A DNA stretch of 64,000 nucleotides from assembly GCF_002723995.1 (NCBI RefSeq), contig NZ_BEWP01000004.1:62001-126000 (forward strand), written 5' to 3'. This DNA is from Gluconobacter kondonii. GTDB lineage: Bacteria > Pseudomonadota > Alphaproteobacteria > Acetobacterales > Acetobacteraceae. A program made the position numbers and the translations under genes. The notes below the pieces were generated by a model, which saw only the letters and a program-made list of their open reading frames with translations, did no database searches and had not been told where the DNA came from. Below are positions 52,293 through 60,490 of the stretch, piece by piece; the stretch's first letter is position 1; every line of letters starts with the position of its first letter.

Positions 52293-52672
52293 CCGTCCTG
52301 CTTCCCCTTGAGAAAAGCCGCGAGCTGGCGGAATGGTTGCGTATTCTCGCCCAGCCACAGCGGCTCATGATCCTCTCAGCCCTGCTCGACAGCACCCATG
52401 CCGTCAGCAAGATCGAGACCATGACCGGCATCGGACAGCCAACACTGAGCCAGCATCTGGGCGCACTCAGACGCGCGGGGCTGATCGAATCCCAGCGCGA
52501 ATCCCGCGCCATCCATTACTGCTGGGCCGACACGCCCGACGCCCGACGCGCGCGCGTCCTTTTGATGAGCCTCCAACCCGGAGCGCTCCCGCCTGAACTT
52601 CCTGCCCCTGTCACCGAAACTGCACCCGGCCCGGCGGCTTCGGCGCGATTTGCCCGTATTCTTCACTCCTGA
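52289..52672 (+). CDS. ArsR-family repressor related to BigR/SqrR persulfide sensors
   Basis: 127 residues from ATG 52289, overlapping the peroxiredoxin stop. The winged-helix core reads LRILAQPQRLMILSALLDS, GIGQPTLSQHLGALRRAGLIESQRESRAIHYCWAD, close to BigR/YgaV. Those regulators sense persulfide through two cysteines. This protein has only one Cys (HYCW), and the position of the first sensor Cys falls on THAV. The C-terminal extension is Pro-rich. It very likely binds the palindrome at 51579-51596. Confidence 0.88.
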   Translation: MTVLLPLEKSRELAEWLRILAQPQRLMILSALLDSTHAVSKIETMTGIGQPTLSQHLGALRRAGLIESQRESRAIHYCWADTPDARRARVLLMSLQPGALPPELPAPVTETAPGPAASARFARILHS

Positions 52673-52749
52673 CAGTCACCAATAAAGTTTCTTCAGACTG
52701 AAACCGTAAAAAGCCCCACACGCTTACTTCAGTAATCAGGAGAACACAC

Positions 52750-53007
52750 ATGATCCGTTATTGTATCGCGTTGGCCGGACTGTCCCTTGCACTCACGCAC
52801 GGGGCTTCCGCCGCAACACGCGAAGAACAGACGAAAGCCTGCAGAGGCGATGCGTTGCGCCTGTGCGCGCTGGCTATTCCCAACGAAGCCAAGATCACAG
52901 CCTGCATGCAGAAAAAGATCGACAAGCTCTCCCCGCAATGCCGCGCGATGTTCGCACCTGTCCCTCAGGCGAAAAAAGCCCCCGCTCCCAAGCCGAAACA
53001 GGCCTGA
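52750..53007 (+). CDS. Small exported Cys-rich protein
   Basis: 85 residues, signal peptide (ALAGLSLALTHGASA) then a short mature part of about 60 residues with four cysteines in CRGDALRLCALAIP and ACMQKKIDKLSPQCRAMF, and a Lys/Pro tail. The pattern C-x7-C ... C-x11-C resembles GLG1-type cysteine-rich repeats seen in small periplasmic proteins of related bacteria. A GGAGAA is just upstream of the ATG. Function unknown; its place next to the sulfur module is notable. Confidence 0.7.
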   Translation: MIRYCIALAGLSLALTHGASAATREEQTKACRGDALRLCALAIPNEAKITACMQKKIDKLSPQCRAMFAPVPQAKKAPAPKPKQA

Positions 53008-53157
53008 GGTCCCAGCGAAAACACGGGTCAGCGGGTTTGTGATTACGAAATCTGTCATTTTCGCGGCGCCTCCCGCGTCCGTGACTGGTTTCAGCCCGGC
53101 AGACTGGATATGGTGCCACCAGTGATTTTAAGAGAAAACTGACACCATGCCGCCACC

Positions 53158-53175
53158 GTCAGGATCAACCCTGAC
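53158..53175. promoter_or_regulatory. Palindrome upstream of the LacI regulator
   Basis: GTCAGG-ATCAAC-CCTGAC, perfect 6-bp arms with a 6-bp centre, 34 bp before the LacI start. A second palindrome TGGTG-C-CACCA lies at 53111-53121. Either could be an autoregulatory site, but neither has the central CG common in LacI operators. Confidence 0.3.
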
Positions 53176-53209
53176 AGGTCTGGTGTCTTTTGCTGGACAG
53201 ACCGAAAGC

Positions 53210-54283
53210 ATGACCCGACAGTACGACCGCCGCAAAGTAACCCTCAAGGATGTGGCAGCACAGGTCGGGGTCTCTCACACAACGGTCTCCAATGCCTATA
53301 TCCGCCCCGGCCAGCTTTCGGCCGCCCTGCGCGAAAAGATCCTCGCCGCCGCGCAGGAGCTCGGATATACCGGCCCCGATCCAGCCGCCAAACAGCTTGC
53401 CACCGGCCGCGCAGGCGCTCTGGGCTTCCTGTTCAGCGAAGACCTGCCCTACGCCTTCACCGACCCCGCAATCCTGAGCGTTCTCAACGGCGTCGCCCGG
53501 TCCTGTGACGATCTGGAAACCGATCTCGCCCTGATTTCCGCCGGCAGCAATCTGCGCAACCGCACCGCCCCCGTCTCGCTCGGCAACGCTGCCGTGGACG
53601 GCTATATCCTCTATTCCGTCGCTCCCGACAGTCGCTGCGTGCTCATGGCCCAGCAGCGCAATGTTCCGCTCGTCGTGGTGGACCAGCCCCGCCTCGATGG
53701 CGTGCCGTATGTCGGGATCGACGACCGCGGCTCCGCGTATCGCGCCGCCAAAACCCTCCTTGAGCTCGGACACCGGCATTTCGGCATTCTGTCGCTCAAA
53801 ACAGCCCATGACGGCTATTTCGGCCCTCTGACGGCAAAGCGACGCGCCAATATCGCTCACAGCACGATCGCCATGCGCCTTGAAGGCTATCTTCTGGCGC
53901 TGCAAGAAGCGAAAATCGCTCCCGAAGACGTCCCCGCCTGGGAAATCCCGATTAATTCCGAAGACATGGGAGCGGAAGGCGTTCGCCACCTGCTGAACCG
54001 CGCCCAGCGTCCGACCGCCATTCTCGCCATGAGCGACCGCGTCGCCATCGGCGCCATGCAGACCATCCGTGCTCTGGGTCTGAACATCCCGCAGGACGTC
54101 TCGATCTTCGGCTTCGACGACATCCCTGCCGCCGAAGGCGCCGATCTGAGCACGATCCGCCAACCTCACGAACGCAAGGGAACGGAAGCCGTGCGTCTGC
54201 TGAGTGCAGCCAGCGGCAGCGAGAACGTCATCCTCGACACCGAACTGGTCCTGCGCGGCAGTATCGGCCCCGCCGCGCCCTGA
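53210..54283 (+). CDS. LacI-family transcriptional regulator
   Basis: 357 residues from ATG 53210; an open frame 21 codons longer begins at 53147. The helix-turn-helix (about 8-60) VTLKDVAAQVGVSHTTVSNAYIRP and the hinge LATGRAGALGFLFS are typical. The periplasmic-binding-like domain has YILYSVAPDSRC, VVVDQPRLDGVPYVGIDDRG and SIFGFDDIPAA. It likely controls a sugar pathway; the nearest carbohydrate gene is the GH20 hexosaminidase about 0.7 kb away on the other strand, so a role in aminosugar use is possible. Confidence 0.95.
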   Translation: MTRQYDRRKVTLKDVAAQVGVSHTTVSNAYIRPGQLSAALREKILAAAQELGYTGPDPAAKQLATGRAGALGFLFSEDLPYAFTDPAILSVLNGVARSCDDLETDLALISAGSNLRNRTAPVSLGNAAVDGYILYSVAPDSRCVLMAQQRNVPLVVVDQPRLDGVPYVGIDDRGSAYRAAKTLLELGHRHFGILSLKTAHDGYFGPLTAKRRANIAHSTIAMRLEGYLLALQEAKIAPEDVPAWEIPINSEDMGAEGVRHLLNRAQRPTAILAMSDRVAIGAMQTIRALGLNIPQDVSIFGFDDIPAAEGADLSTIRQPHERKGTEAVRLLSAASGSENVILDTELVLRGSIGPAAP

Positions 54284-54298
54284 CCAGACGGCGGCGTT

Positions 54299-54964
54299 TC
54301 AGTTCCGAAGTGCAGCGGGTAGGTCGCTGAAAGACCTGATCCGCAGATCCGGGTCCAGTGCCGCGCACTGAGTGGCCGATCCGTGGCCGTAACTGGCCCA
54401 GCAGGATGCGATCCCGGCATTGCGGGCAAACTGAAGGTCGGCCACGGTATCGCCCACCATCAAAAAGTCCGAGCGCGGCTGCTTCGGAAACAGCGGCACA
54501 ATGCGTTCATCCATCACGCGCGGATCAGGCTTGTGCGGAAAATGCGGTTCGGAGGCCACAACACCTGAAAAGAATGGCGTCAGGCCAAAGCGCGCGATGC
54601 TCGCACAGACGGTCGGCGCGTGTTTGTTGCTGAGAATGGTGAGGATGGTGCCCTGTTCTTTCAGCGCCGCCAGCGTGTCCACCACACCGTCAAACAGAAC
54701 CGTCTCTTCCTCGTCCGCCGTCGGATAGAACGCCCGGTAATGACGTACGAACGCCGCCGCATCCTGTTCGTCACTTTCGGGAACAATCCCCTGAAACAGC
54801 GTCTGGAGCGTGCCGCCCCGCGTCAGTTCCTGTTTGAGCGCGTCCGACGTGGGCGCGGAAACGCCCACGGCATCGAATGCCTCTTTCAGGCTGCGAAGAA
54901 TGGCCGGCTGCGTTTCCGCCAGCGTGCCATCATAATCGAGGAGGAGGATCGGAAAACGTGTCAT
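54299..54964 (-). CDS. HAD-family hydrolase (phosphoglycolate phosphatase-like)
   Basis: 221 residues from ATG 54964, with GGGGGAG a few bases upstream. HAD motif I LLLDYDGTLAETQ, motif II TILSNKHA, motif III Lys in HKPDP and motif IV DFLMVGDTVADLQFARNAG are all present, with a cap domain (20-90). Such enzymes remove phosphate from small sugars or phosphoglycolate. It converges with the LacI gene and follows the GH20 gene by 62 bp on the same strand. Confidence 0.93.
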   Translation of the reverse strand: MTRFPILLLDYDGTLAETQPAILRSLKEAFDAVGVSAPTSDALKQELTRGGTLQTLFQGIVPESDEQDAAAFVRHYRAFYPTADEEETVLFDGVVDTLAALKEQGTILTILSNKHAPTVCASIARFGLTPFFSGVVASEPHFPHKPDPRVMDERIVPLFPKQPRSDFLMVGDTVADLQFARNAGIASCWASYGHGSATQCAALDPDLRIRSFSDLPAALRN

Positions 54965-55025
54965 GCTCCCCTTGTCCCCCGCCGCGCGCCGGAAATCCAC
55001 CCCCAGAGGCGCAGATCCGAGACGC

Positions 55026-57191
55026 TTATCGCCCCCCTGCCGCAAGAAGTGCTTTGATTCCCGGCAGGATCGCAATCAGCAATCCTCCCGGCGGTTGCGG
55101 AGCATGGGCGGAGGCCAGCATACTGGCCGAATTCTCAAACGCCGCGTCCTGATCCTGAAGCAGACGGACCGCATCCATCCGCCATGCCGAGCCGCTCCGC
55201 CCGTTCAGAACATTCAACCCCGCGCGGGACAACTGCCCTACGGCATGCGAGACGGGCGCCACGGCCTCAAGCGCCGGAATTCCTTTCGCACTTGTCACGA
55301 ACGCCGCGTCATTATCAGCCCAGCGCTGGAGTATCTGCCGCAGCGGGCCTGCCAGCGCCGTCTCGCCCTGCGCATAACGCTCCGCCATCGCATTGAACTG
55401 GGTCGCCACAAACGAATCAGGCTCCGCGACTGCCACAGGTGTCGACAGCATGGCCTCTCCGGTGGGGGCTGCAAGATGGTTGAGCGCATAATTGCGGACG
55501 GGAACTGTCACATCCGTCAGCACTGCCAGAGGCTCTGAACGTCCCGGCGCCATGGCTTCCCGCATGGCATGACGATGCTGCGTGGCCTGTAATCCCGTCG
55601 CTTCAAGCTCCGTCATCACGCCCGGCAAACGGCGCTCCAAATCAGGAACATCCCGCACGTCCTGCGCGGACCAGAACCGCTCGGCCAGTGCCGCCATCCG
55701 GGGCCAAAGCCGTGAATCGAGCATCGGTTCGGACACCATTTCCGCCCAGAGCGTCCCTTCCGCTCCCAGCACCAGCTTTTTCTGTGCGTCATCCAGAGGC
55801 GGGGCGTTCACGTCCAGTTCAAACGGCACGGAGAACTCGGGATGTTTGGGCGGGAACTTCGCCAGCTGCTCGGGCGTAATGCCGTCCGCCCGCGTATCGA
55901 ACGGATCGACCGCATAATGCGTGGCGGCAGGACGCAGCAGATCGAGATAATATCCCGCCGACACCACGACCGGATGCCCGGCGCGCGTGGCCGATCCCGT
56001 CCATTTCGACGCACGCCACGGCTCGACGACCACGTTTTTCGGGATCGGGGCCTCGCTGACCTCGTCCCATCCCATCATCACATGACCTTGCGAGGCGATG
56101 ATGGCCGCGACCTGCCCCGTGAAAGCAGCCTGAAGCGCTTCGGCGGTTTCGTAGCCATGCGCTTTCATATAGGCCGCGATCGCCGGATTTTTCGTCCACT
56201 GGGAGGACACAACTTCATCACCGCCCGCATGGATATAGCGGTCCGGGAAAAGACGCCCCATCTCGCCATACAGAACCCGTACGAAGCGCAGCGTCTGCGG
56301 ATTGGTCGGGTCGAGGGCAGCATTGTTGAGGTTCAGCCCCTTGGCGCTCATATCCGGCAAAGGCTGTGCCGCCAGTTCCGGATAGGCGCGCACGATGGCC
56401 AACGCATGCCCCGGAACGTCGAATTCTGGCACAACACGAATACCGCGATCAGCCGCATAGGACACGACCTCGCGGATCTGCGCCTGCGTATAATACTGAT
56501 CCGGGGCGGTCATGGCCTGAAGCTGCGGATATGTCCGGCTTTCGACCCGAAAGGCCGTTCCGTCACTCAGATGCCAGTGCAACACGTTAAGCTTGACCAG
56601 TTCCATCGCATCAAGCTGGCGCTCCACAGTTTCGACCGTATCGAAATGCCGCGACACGTCCAGCAGCAGACCGCGCCACGCAAACCGGGGCGCATCTTCG
56701 ATATGGATCCGCTCGACAACCGCACCATCCGGGGTGGTGCGGACAAGCTGAAGAAGCGTCGCCAGACCGTGAATCACACCCGCCGGACCATCCGCCTCCA
56801 GCCGCGCGCCCTTGGCCGCCGTCGTGAGCGCGTAACGCTCCTTTTCATCCACACTCAGATAGGCCCGGTCCGGCCCAGCAGACACATGCAGCACATACGG
56901 ATCACCCTGACCCGCAGGCCCGGCGATGGCCGCAAGACGTGTCGTGAACCGTGCAGCCGCCCGTTGCAGCAGGGGAGAGGGGCGTGTGTCCCACGCGATC
57001 TGCACCCCGCCACCGATCGGCGCCACACCATTGGGCACCGAAACGCTCTGCGGAACGGGCAGCAGACTCACTTCCGCTCGTGCTTTGCCGACAGAAATCC
57101 CCGCCAGAACGCTTCCCGCGAGAAGCAGCCCCACTGCGCCACGAACCCTGCGGCGAACGATCCGACCGCGTTGTGAAGCTGTCTGCGTCAT
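55026..57191 (-). CDS. Beta-N-acetylhexosaminidase (glycoside hydrolase family 20)
   Basis: About 721 residues from ATG 57191 (AGGGA upstream). N-terminal arginines and a hydrophobic signal (GLLLAGSVLAGISVGKARA-E) indicate export. GH20b domain first, then the catalytic barrel: LLLDVSRHFDTVETVERQLDAMELVKLNVLHWHLSDGTAFRVES, VVPEFDVPGHA, and the catalytic Asp-Glu in IHAGGDEVVSSQW. The C-terminal 200 residues are specific to this subgroup. It releases GlcNAc from chitobiose or glycans in the periplasm, feeding the nag operon. It follows the substrate-binding protein gene by 25 bp. Confidence 0.95.
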   Translation of the reverse strand: MTQTASQRGRIVRRRVRGAVGLLLAGSVLAGISVGKARAEVSLLPVPQSVSVPNGVAPIGGGVQIAWDTRPSPLLQRAAARFTTRLAAIAGPAGQGDPYVLHVSAGPDRAYLSVDEKERYALTTAAKGARLEADGPAGVIHGLATLLQLVRTTPDGAVVERIHIEDAPRFAWRGLLLDVSRHFDTVETVERQLDAMELVKLNVLHWHLSDGTAFRVESRTYPQLQAMTAPDQYYTQAQIREVVSYAADRGIRVVPEFDVPGHALAIVRAYPELAAQPLPDMSAKGLNLNNAALDPTNPQTLRFVRVLYGEMGRLFPDRYIHAGGDEVVSSQWTKNPAIAAYMKAHGYETAEALQAAFTGQVAAIIASQGHVMMGWDEVSEAPIPKNVVVEPWRASKWTGSATRAGHPVVVSAGYYLDLLRPAATHYAVDPFDTRADGITPEQLAKFPPKHPEFSVPFELDVNAPPLDDAQKKLVLGAEGTLWAEMVSEPMLDSRLWPRMAALAERFWSAQDVRDVPDLERRLPGVMTELEATGLQATQHRHAMREAMAPGRSEPLAVLTDVTVPVRNYALNHLAAPTGEAMLSTPVAVAEPDSFVATQFNAMAERYAQGETALAGPLRQILQRWADNDAAFVTSAKGIPALEAVAPVSHAVGQLSRAGLNVLNGRSGSAWRMDAVRLLQDQDAAFENSASMLASAHAPQPPGGLLIAILPGIKALLAAGGR

Positions 57192-57216
57192 CTGAAGCTG
57201 TCCCTGAGTATGAATT

Positions 57217-58227
57217 TCAGTGCGTATCGGACGCGGGAGGGCGCGCATCGAGCATCAGCTCCGCATCCCCGGCAGACAGCGCAATACCATAGAACTCATG
57301 ATAGAAAGAGCGGATAGACCGGATCATCGCAGGCCGATCCACTTGTCCGGTCTGGACGATCTGCCGCGACCAGAGAACCTGAAGCAGAAGCTCCGGCCCG
57401 TAGCGATCCCAAGGAAACAGGCCGGTCGGATTGCGATAGACTCGCCCGGACTTTACGGCCTTGATTTTCGACCAGACCAGGTCCTGCGTCAGCGTCGCCG
57501 GATCGCCCGCATTGGCACCAATAATGACGATATCCGGGTTCCACGACAGGACCTGCTCGATCGAAACGGGCTGTTTGTTGCCATGAATGCCCTGTGCGGC
57601 GTTCCGTCCACCCGCACTGCGGATCCACTGGTCGATGATGCTGGCGTCACCATCCACCCTGAGCGGCTTGAGGGACTCCACATGCAGCACAAGCGGCCCC
57701 TGCGGATTGGTCGGGGCCTGCGAAACAGCCTGAAGAAACGCCAGACGATAGGCCTGCGCCCGCTTTGCTGCCAAAGGCGTCTGAAGCAGGGTCGCGGTTC
57801 CGTCCACGCAGTCGAGCATCGAATCAAACCGGTCGAACCCTTCAGGCACCACGTTCAGCCCGGCCCGCGTCAGGGCATCGGCGGAATGGCTCGAAGCCAT
57901 CACGAATACCAGATCAGGATGAAGCGCCAGAAGCTCTTCCGCATTCAGATTGCCGGGGTCCAGCGTCTCGGCTCTGGACAGCGACGGCACCAGCTTGAAC
58001 ATCCAGGGCAGCATTGCCGGACGCGCCACGGTTCCCACGATCTGGTTCTGCGCCCCCAGCATGATGAGCATCGCATTATGGGCGTACCAGCCTTCCACAA
58101 TCCGGGTGGGAGGGGCCGCGTAGGCGACCGGCCCCGTCAGCGCAATCGCACCCAGCAAAGCCGTCCCCAGAAATGTCAGGACCGAAAACCGCTTCAGAGT
58201 CCGTGACAATGTCAGTCCCAATGTCAT
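57217..58227 (-). CDS. ABC transporter substrate-binding protein (FecB/FhuD/BtuF type)
   Basis: 336 residues. A signal peptide ends AYA-AP. The cluster A-7/class III binding fold is suggested by AHNAMLIMLGAQNQIVGTV, LNAEELLALHPDLVFVMAS, VEQVLSWNPDIVIIGANAG, and VYRNPTGLFPWDRYGPELLLQVLW. It delivers an iron chelate, heme or cobalamin to the permease encoded downstream in the operon order permease-ATPase-binding protein. Ligand not resolved, but the Fur-like box upstream favours iron. Overlaps the ATPase stop by 4 bases. Confidence 0.88.
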   Translation of the reverse strand: MTLGLTLSRTLKRFSVLTFLGTALLGAIALTGPVAYAAPPTRIVEGWYAHNAMLIMLGAQNQIVGTVARPAMLPWMFKLVPSLSRAETLDPGNLNAEELLALHPDLVFVMASSHSADALTRAGLNVVPEGFDRFDSMLDCVDGTATLLQTPLAAKRAQAYRLAFLQAVSQAPTNPQGPLVLHVESLKPLRVDGDASIIDQWIRSAGGRNAAQGIHGNKQPVSIEQVLSWNPDIVIIGANAGDPATLTQDLVWSKIKAVKSGRVYRNPTGLFPWDRYGPELLLQVLWSRQIVQTGQVDRPAMIRSIRSFYHEFYGIALSAGDAELMLDARPPASDTH

Positions 58228-59006
58228 TTCTCGTTCCTTTCCTGATGGAAAAAGCGGTTTCCGGCATGATCCATCTGCATCAGAGGCACCCCGTAAAGCG
58301 CTGACATCCGTTGTGCCGTCACGACGTCCTGTGGCGGCCCATCCGCTTCGATCCGGCCATGATCCAGAACCAGAACCCGGCTGGCATACGCATACAGCTC
58401 TTCCGGTCGGTGCGACGTGAGCATAACAAGCCGCCCCTCCCGCGCAAGTTCCGCCAGCAACGCCATCAGACGCAGCTGATACCCGTAATCCAGCCCCGTC
58501 ATCGGCTCATCCAGCAACAGGCCCCGCGCATCCTGTGCGATGGCCCGTGCCAGAACGACCCGCTGACGCTCACCGCCGGACAGCTCCGTGACGGGACGAT
58601 CGGCAAAACGCTCCAGCCCCATCCGCTCCAGCGCCGCCGCCACGGTCCTCCCGTCCTGCGGAGACAAACGCCCCATCAGGCCGGAATGCGGCACCCGCCC
58701 AAGCTCCACCATCCGCCGCACTGTATAAGGAAACGTCGCCACATGGCTTTGCGGCACATAGGCCAGATGCCGCGCAATGGCAGAGGCAGGCCACTCCCGC
58801 AGAGACCGCCCCTCAAGAAAGACCTCGCCGGTCGAGGGTGTGAGAAACCCCATCAGAAGCCGCAGCAGCGTACTTTTGCCCGCACCGTTCAGCCCCAGAA
58901 GCCCGACCAGTTCGCCTTCCCGCAACGAAAGATCGATATCCTCCAGCACAAACCCGGCCTGCCGTGGCTGGCGGAAGTCAAGATTGCGACACGACAGCAA
59001 CGTCAT
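58224..59006 (-). CDS. ABC transporter ATP-binding protein (FecE/FhuC type)
   Basis: 260 residues. Walker A GLNGAGKST (about 37-45), signature LSGGERQRVVLARAIA, Walker B ARGLLLDEPMTGLD and the His switch MLTSHRPEELYA are intact. Belongs to iron-chelate/cobalamin importers (FepC/FhuC/BtuD). It powers the importer of the permease and substrate-binding protein next to it; overlaps the permease stop by 4 bases. Confidence 0.96.
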   Translation of the reverse strand: MTLLSCRNLDFRQPRQAGFVLEDIDLSLREGELVGLLGLNGAGKSTLLRLLMGFLTPSTGEVFLEGRSLREWPASAIARHLAYVPQSHVATFPYTVRRMVELGRVPHSGLMGRLSPQDGRTVAAALERMGLERFADRPVTELSGGERQRVVLARAIAQDARGLLLDEPMTGLDYGYQLRLMALLAELAREGRLVMLTSHRPEELYAYASRVLVLDHGRIEADGPPQDVVTAQRMSALYGVPLMQMDHAGNRFFHQERNEK

Positions 59007-60061
59007 GCCATCCCACCCCGCAGGCGCCGCAGAACCAGCACGAAAGCCAGAGCGCCGAACAACTGCGTGACGATCCCAAGCGGAACCTCGCCCGTTGTGA
59101 GGCTACGCGCGCAGGTATCGGCCAGCACCAGCCCCCCGGCCCCCAGCAGCGCCGTCACCGGCATCATGTTCCGGTGCTCTGCCCCGACGAGCAGGCGCGC
59201 CACATGCGGCACCAGAAGCCCGATCCAGCCGATGATCCCGGCCATTGAAATCGTCATGGCGCAGGCCAGCGTCGCCAGAACGATCAGCACCGGACGCATC
59301 ACCCGCACGGAAACACCCAGACTCCGCGCCTCGTCATCGCCCAAAGACAGAACGTCCAGAACAGGCGCGCACAGAACAAGCGCCATTGTCAGGATAATGA
59401 GCGGGCCAGACACCCATGCCAGTTCGTGCCATCCGCTCGGCGCCAGACTGCCCAGAAGCCAGTCCACAATGGCCGGAAGCTGATCCATCGGATCGGCCAG
59501 ATATTTCACCAGAGACAGCAAAGCCGTGAAAATCGCATTCCCGATCAGCCCCCCCAGAAGCAGGGCTAAAATCCCGCCCCCCGGCAAGGTTCTGCTGATC
59601 AGCAGCCCACACCCGACCGCCAGCAACCCGCCCCCGAAGGCGCCCATCTGCACCACGAACGCCGAGCCGCCACTCACGATCGCAAGCGCCGCCCCAAACG
59701 CCGCGCCACTTAGGACACCCAGCAGATCCGGCGAAACCAGCGGGTTACGGAACACCGCCTGATAGGTCGCGCCGCCACAGGACAATGCGCTTCCGACCAA
59801 GAGCGCCGCCAGAATACGCGGCAACCGCGCCTGCATCACCACCACCTGCGCAAGCGGGTCAACTCCGGCGGACAGATGCAGAAAATGCCCGAATACTCCC
59901 AACACCCGCAGCGGTGACAGCGGATAACGCCCCAGACAAAGCGCGCACAACACGCTCAGAACCACACCTGCCAGAGCAAGGGAACGGATCAGGGCAGGAC
60001 GGACGAAAATGGCAGGTCCTCTCGGCAGAGCGACAGACGAAACCCGCCGCAGAAAAACCAT
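59003..60061 (-). CDS. FecCD-family ABC permease for iron chelates or cobalamin
   Basis: About 352 residues from ATG 60061. Ten or so hydrophobic helices; family features are RLPRILAALLVGSALSCGGATYQAVFRNPLVSPDLLGVLSGAAFG, DVLSLGDDEARSLGVSV (ATPase-contact loop) and GIIGWIGLLVPHVARLLVG. First gene of the permease-ATPase-binding protein operon. No TonB receptor is adjacent; the three in the window lie elsewhere. Preceded by a Fur-like box at 60177. Confidence 0.94.
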   Translation of the reverse strand: MVFLRRVSSVALPRGPAIFVRPALIRSLALAGVVLSVLCALCLGRYPLSPLRVLGVFGHFLHLSAGVDPLAQVVVMQARLPRILAALLVGSALSCGGATYQAVFRNPLVSPDLLGVLSGAAFGAALAIVSGGSAFVVQMGAFGGGLLAVGCGLLISRTLPGGGILALLLGGLIGNAIFTALLSLVKYLADPMDQLPAIVDWLLGSLAPSGWHELAWVSGPLIILTMALVLCAPVLDVLSLGDDEARSLGVSVRVMRPVLIVLATLACAMTISMAGIIGWIGLLVPHVARLLVGAEHRNMMPVTALLGAGGLVLADTCARSLTTGEVPLGIVTQLFGALAFVLVLRRLRGGMA

Positions 60062-60490
60062 AAGCCAAGCCTTCCTGCGCCGCCAGAACCCTCGCACAAC
60101 GGCCTCAACCCAGTCTTCATATCTTTCACCGGCACCTGAAATGCCTCAAAAGCATAGGATTTTTTGGCACTCGGTGTCACAATAATTGTCATAAATCATA
60201 CTTAAAATTGAAGACATTGTAACAATCTTTCAAACAATACCCTCAGTATCACCGTTATTGTCCGCAAGATCTTTATCCGGAAATACTCAAATCAGGACTG
60301 AAACAGTCCCGGATTTACGCTGCAACATCCGAAAACCTGTGTTATTTTCATGACTCTGATTGCATTTATTTTAGGAAACGCACGGTTTTGAGATAGCGCA
60401 ATCTTCCCTTTCATGATCCGGTGCCTTAGGTTGCACGCAACAGCCGCCTTTTGTGGCAAATGATTTCAATCCTTCCGGGACAGTCCAACC
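60062..60490. other. Divergent intergenic region before the aldehyde dehydrogenase operon
   Basis: 429 bp with no recognisable gene. It is AT-rich between 60160 and 60380 and contains the Fur-like box listed separately. It must hold promoters for the iron-type ABC operon (minus) and the dehydrogenase operon (plus). A weak GGGA precedes the start at 60491. Confidence 0.5.
60177..60191. promoter_or_regulatory. Fur-like box upstream of the iron-type ABC operon
   Basis: TCACAAT-A-ATTGTCA fits the 7-1-7 Fur pattern TGATAAT-N-ATTATCA at 11 of 14 positions by eye, and its two arms are inverted copies at 6 of 7. It lies 116 bp before the permease ATG and 300 bp before the dehydrogenase gene. It supports iron-related function for the ABC genes. 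Confidence 0.5.

Noticed and set aside
60062-60490. Cobalamin riboswitch upstream of the FecCD-type operon
   Set aside because: No B12-box-like segment or long conserved stem structure was found; the Fur-like box is the better supported element.
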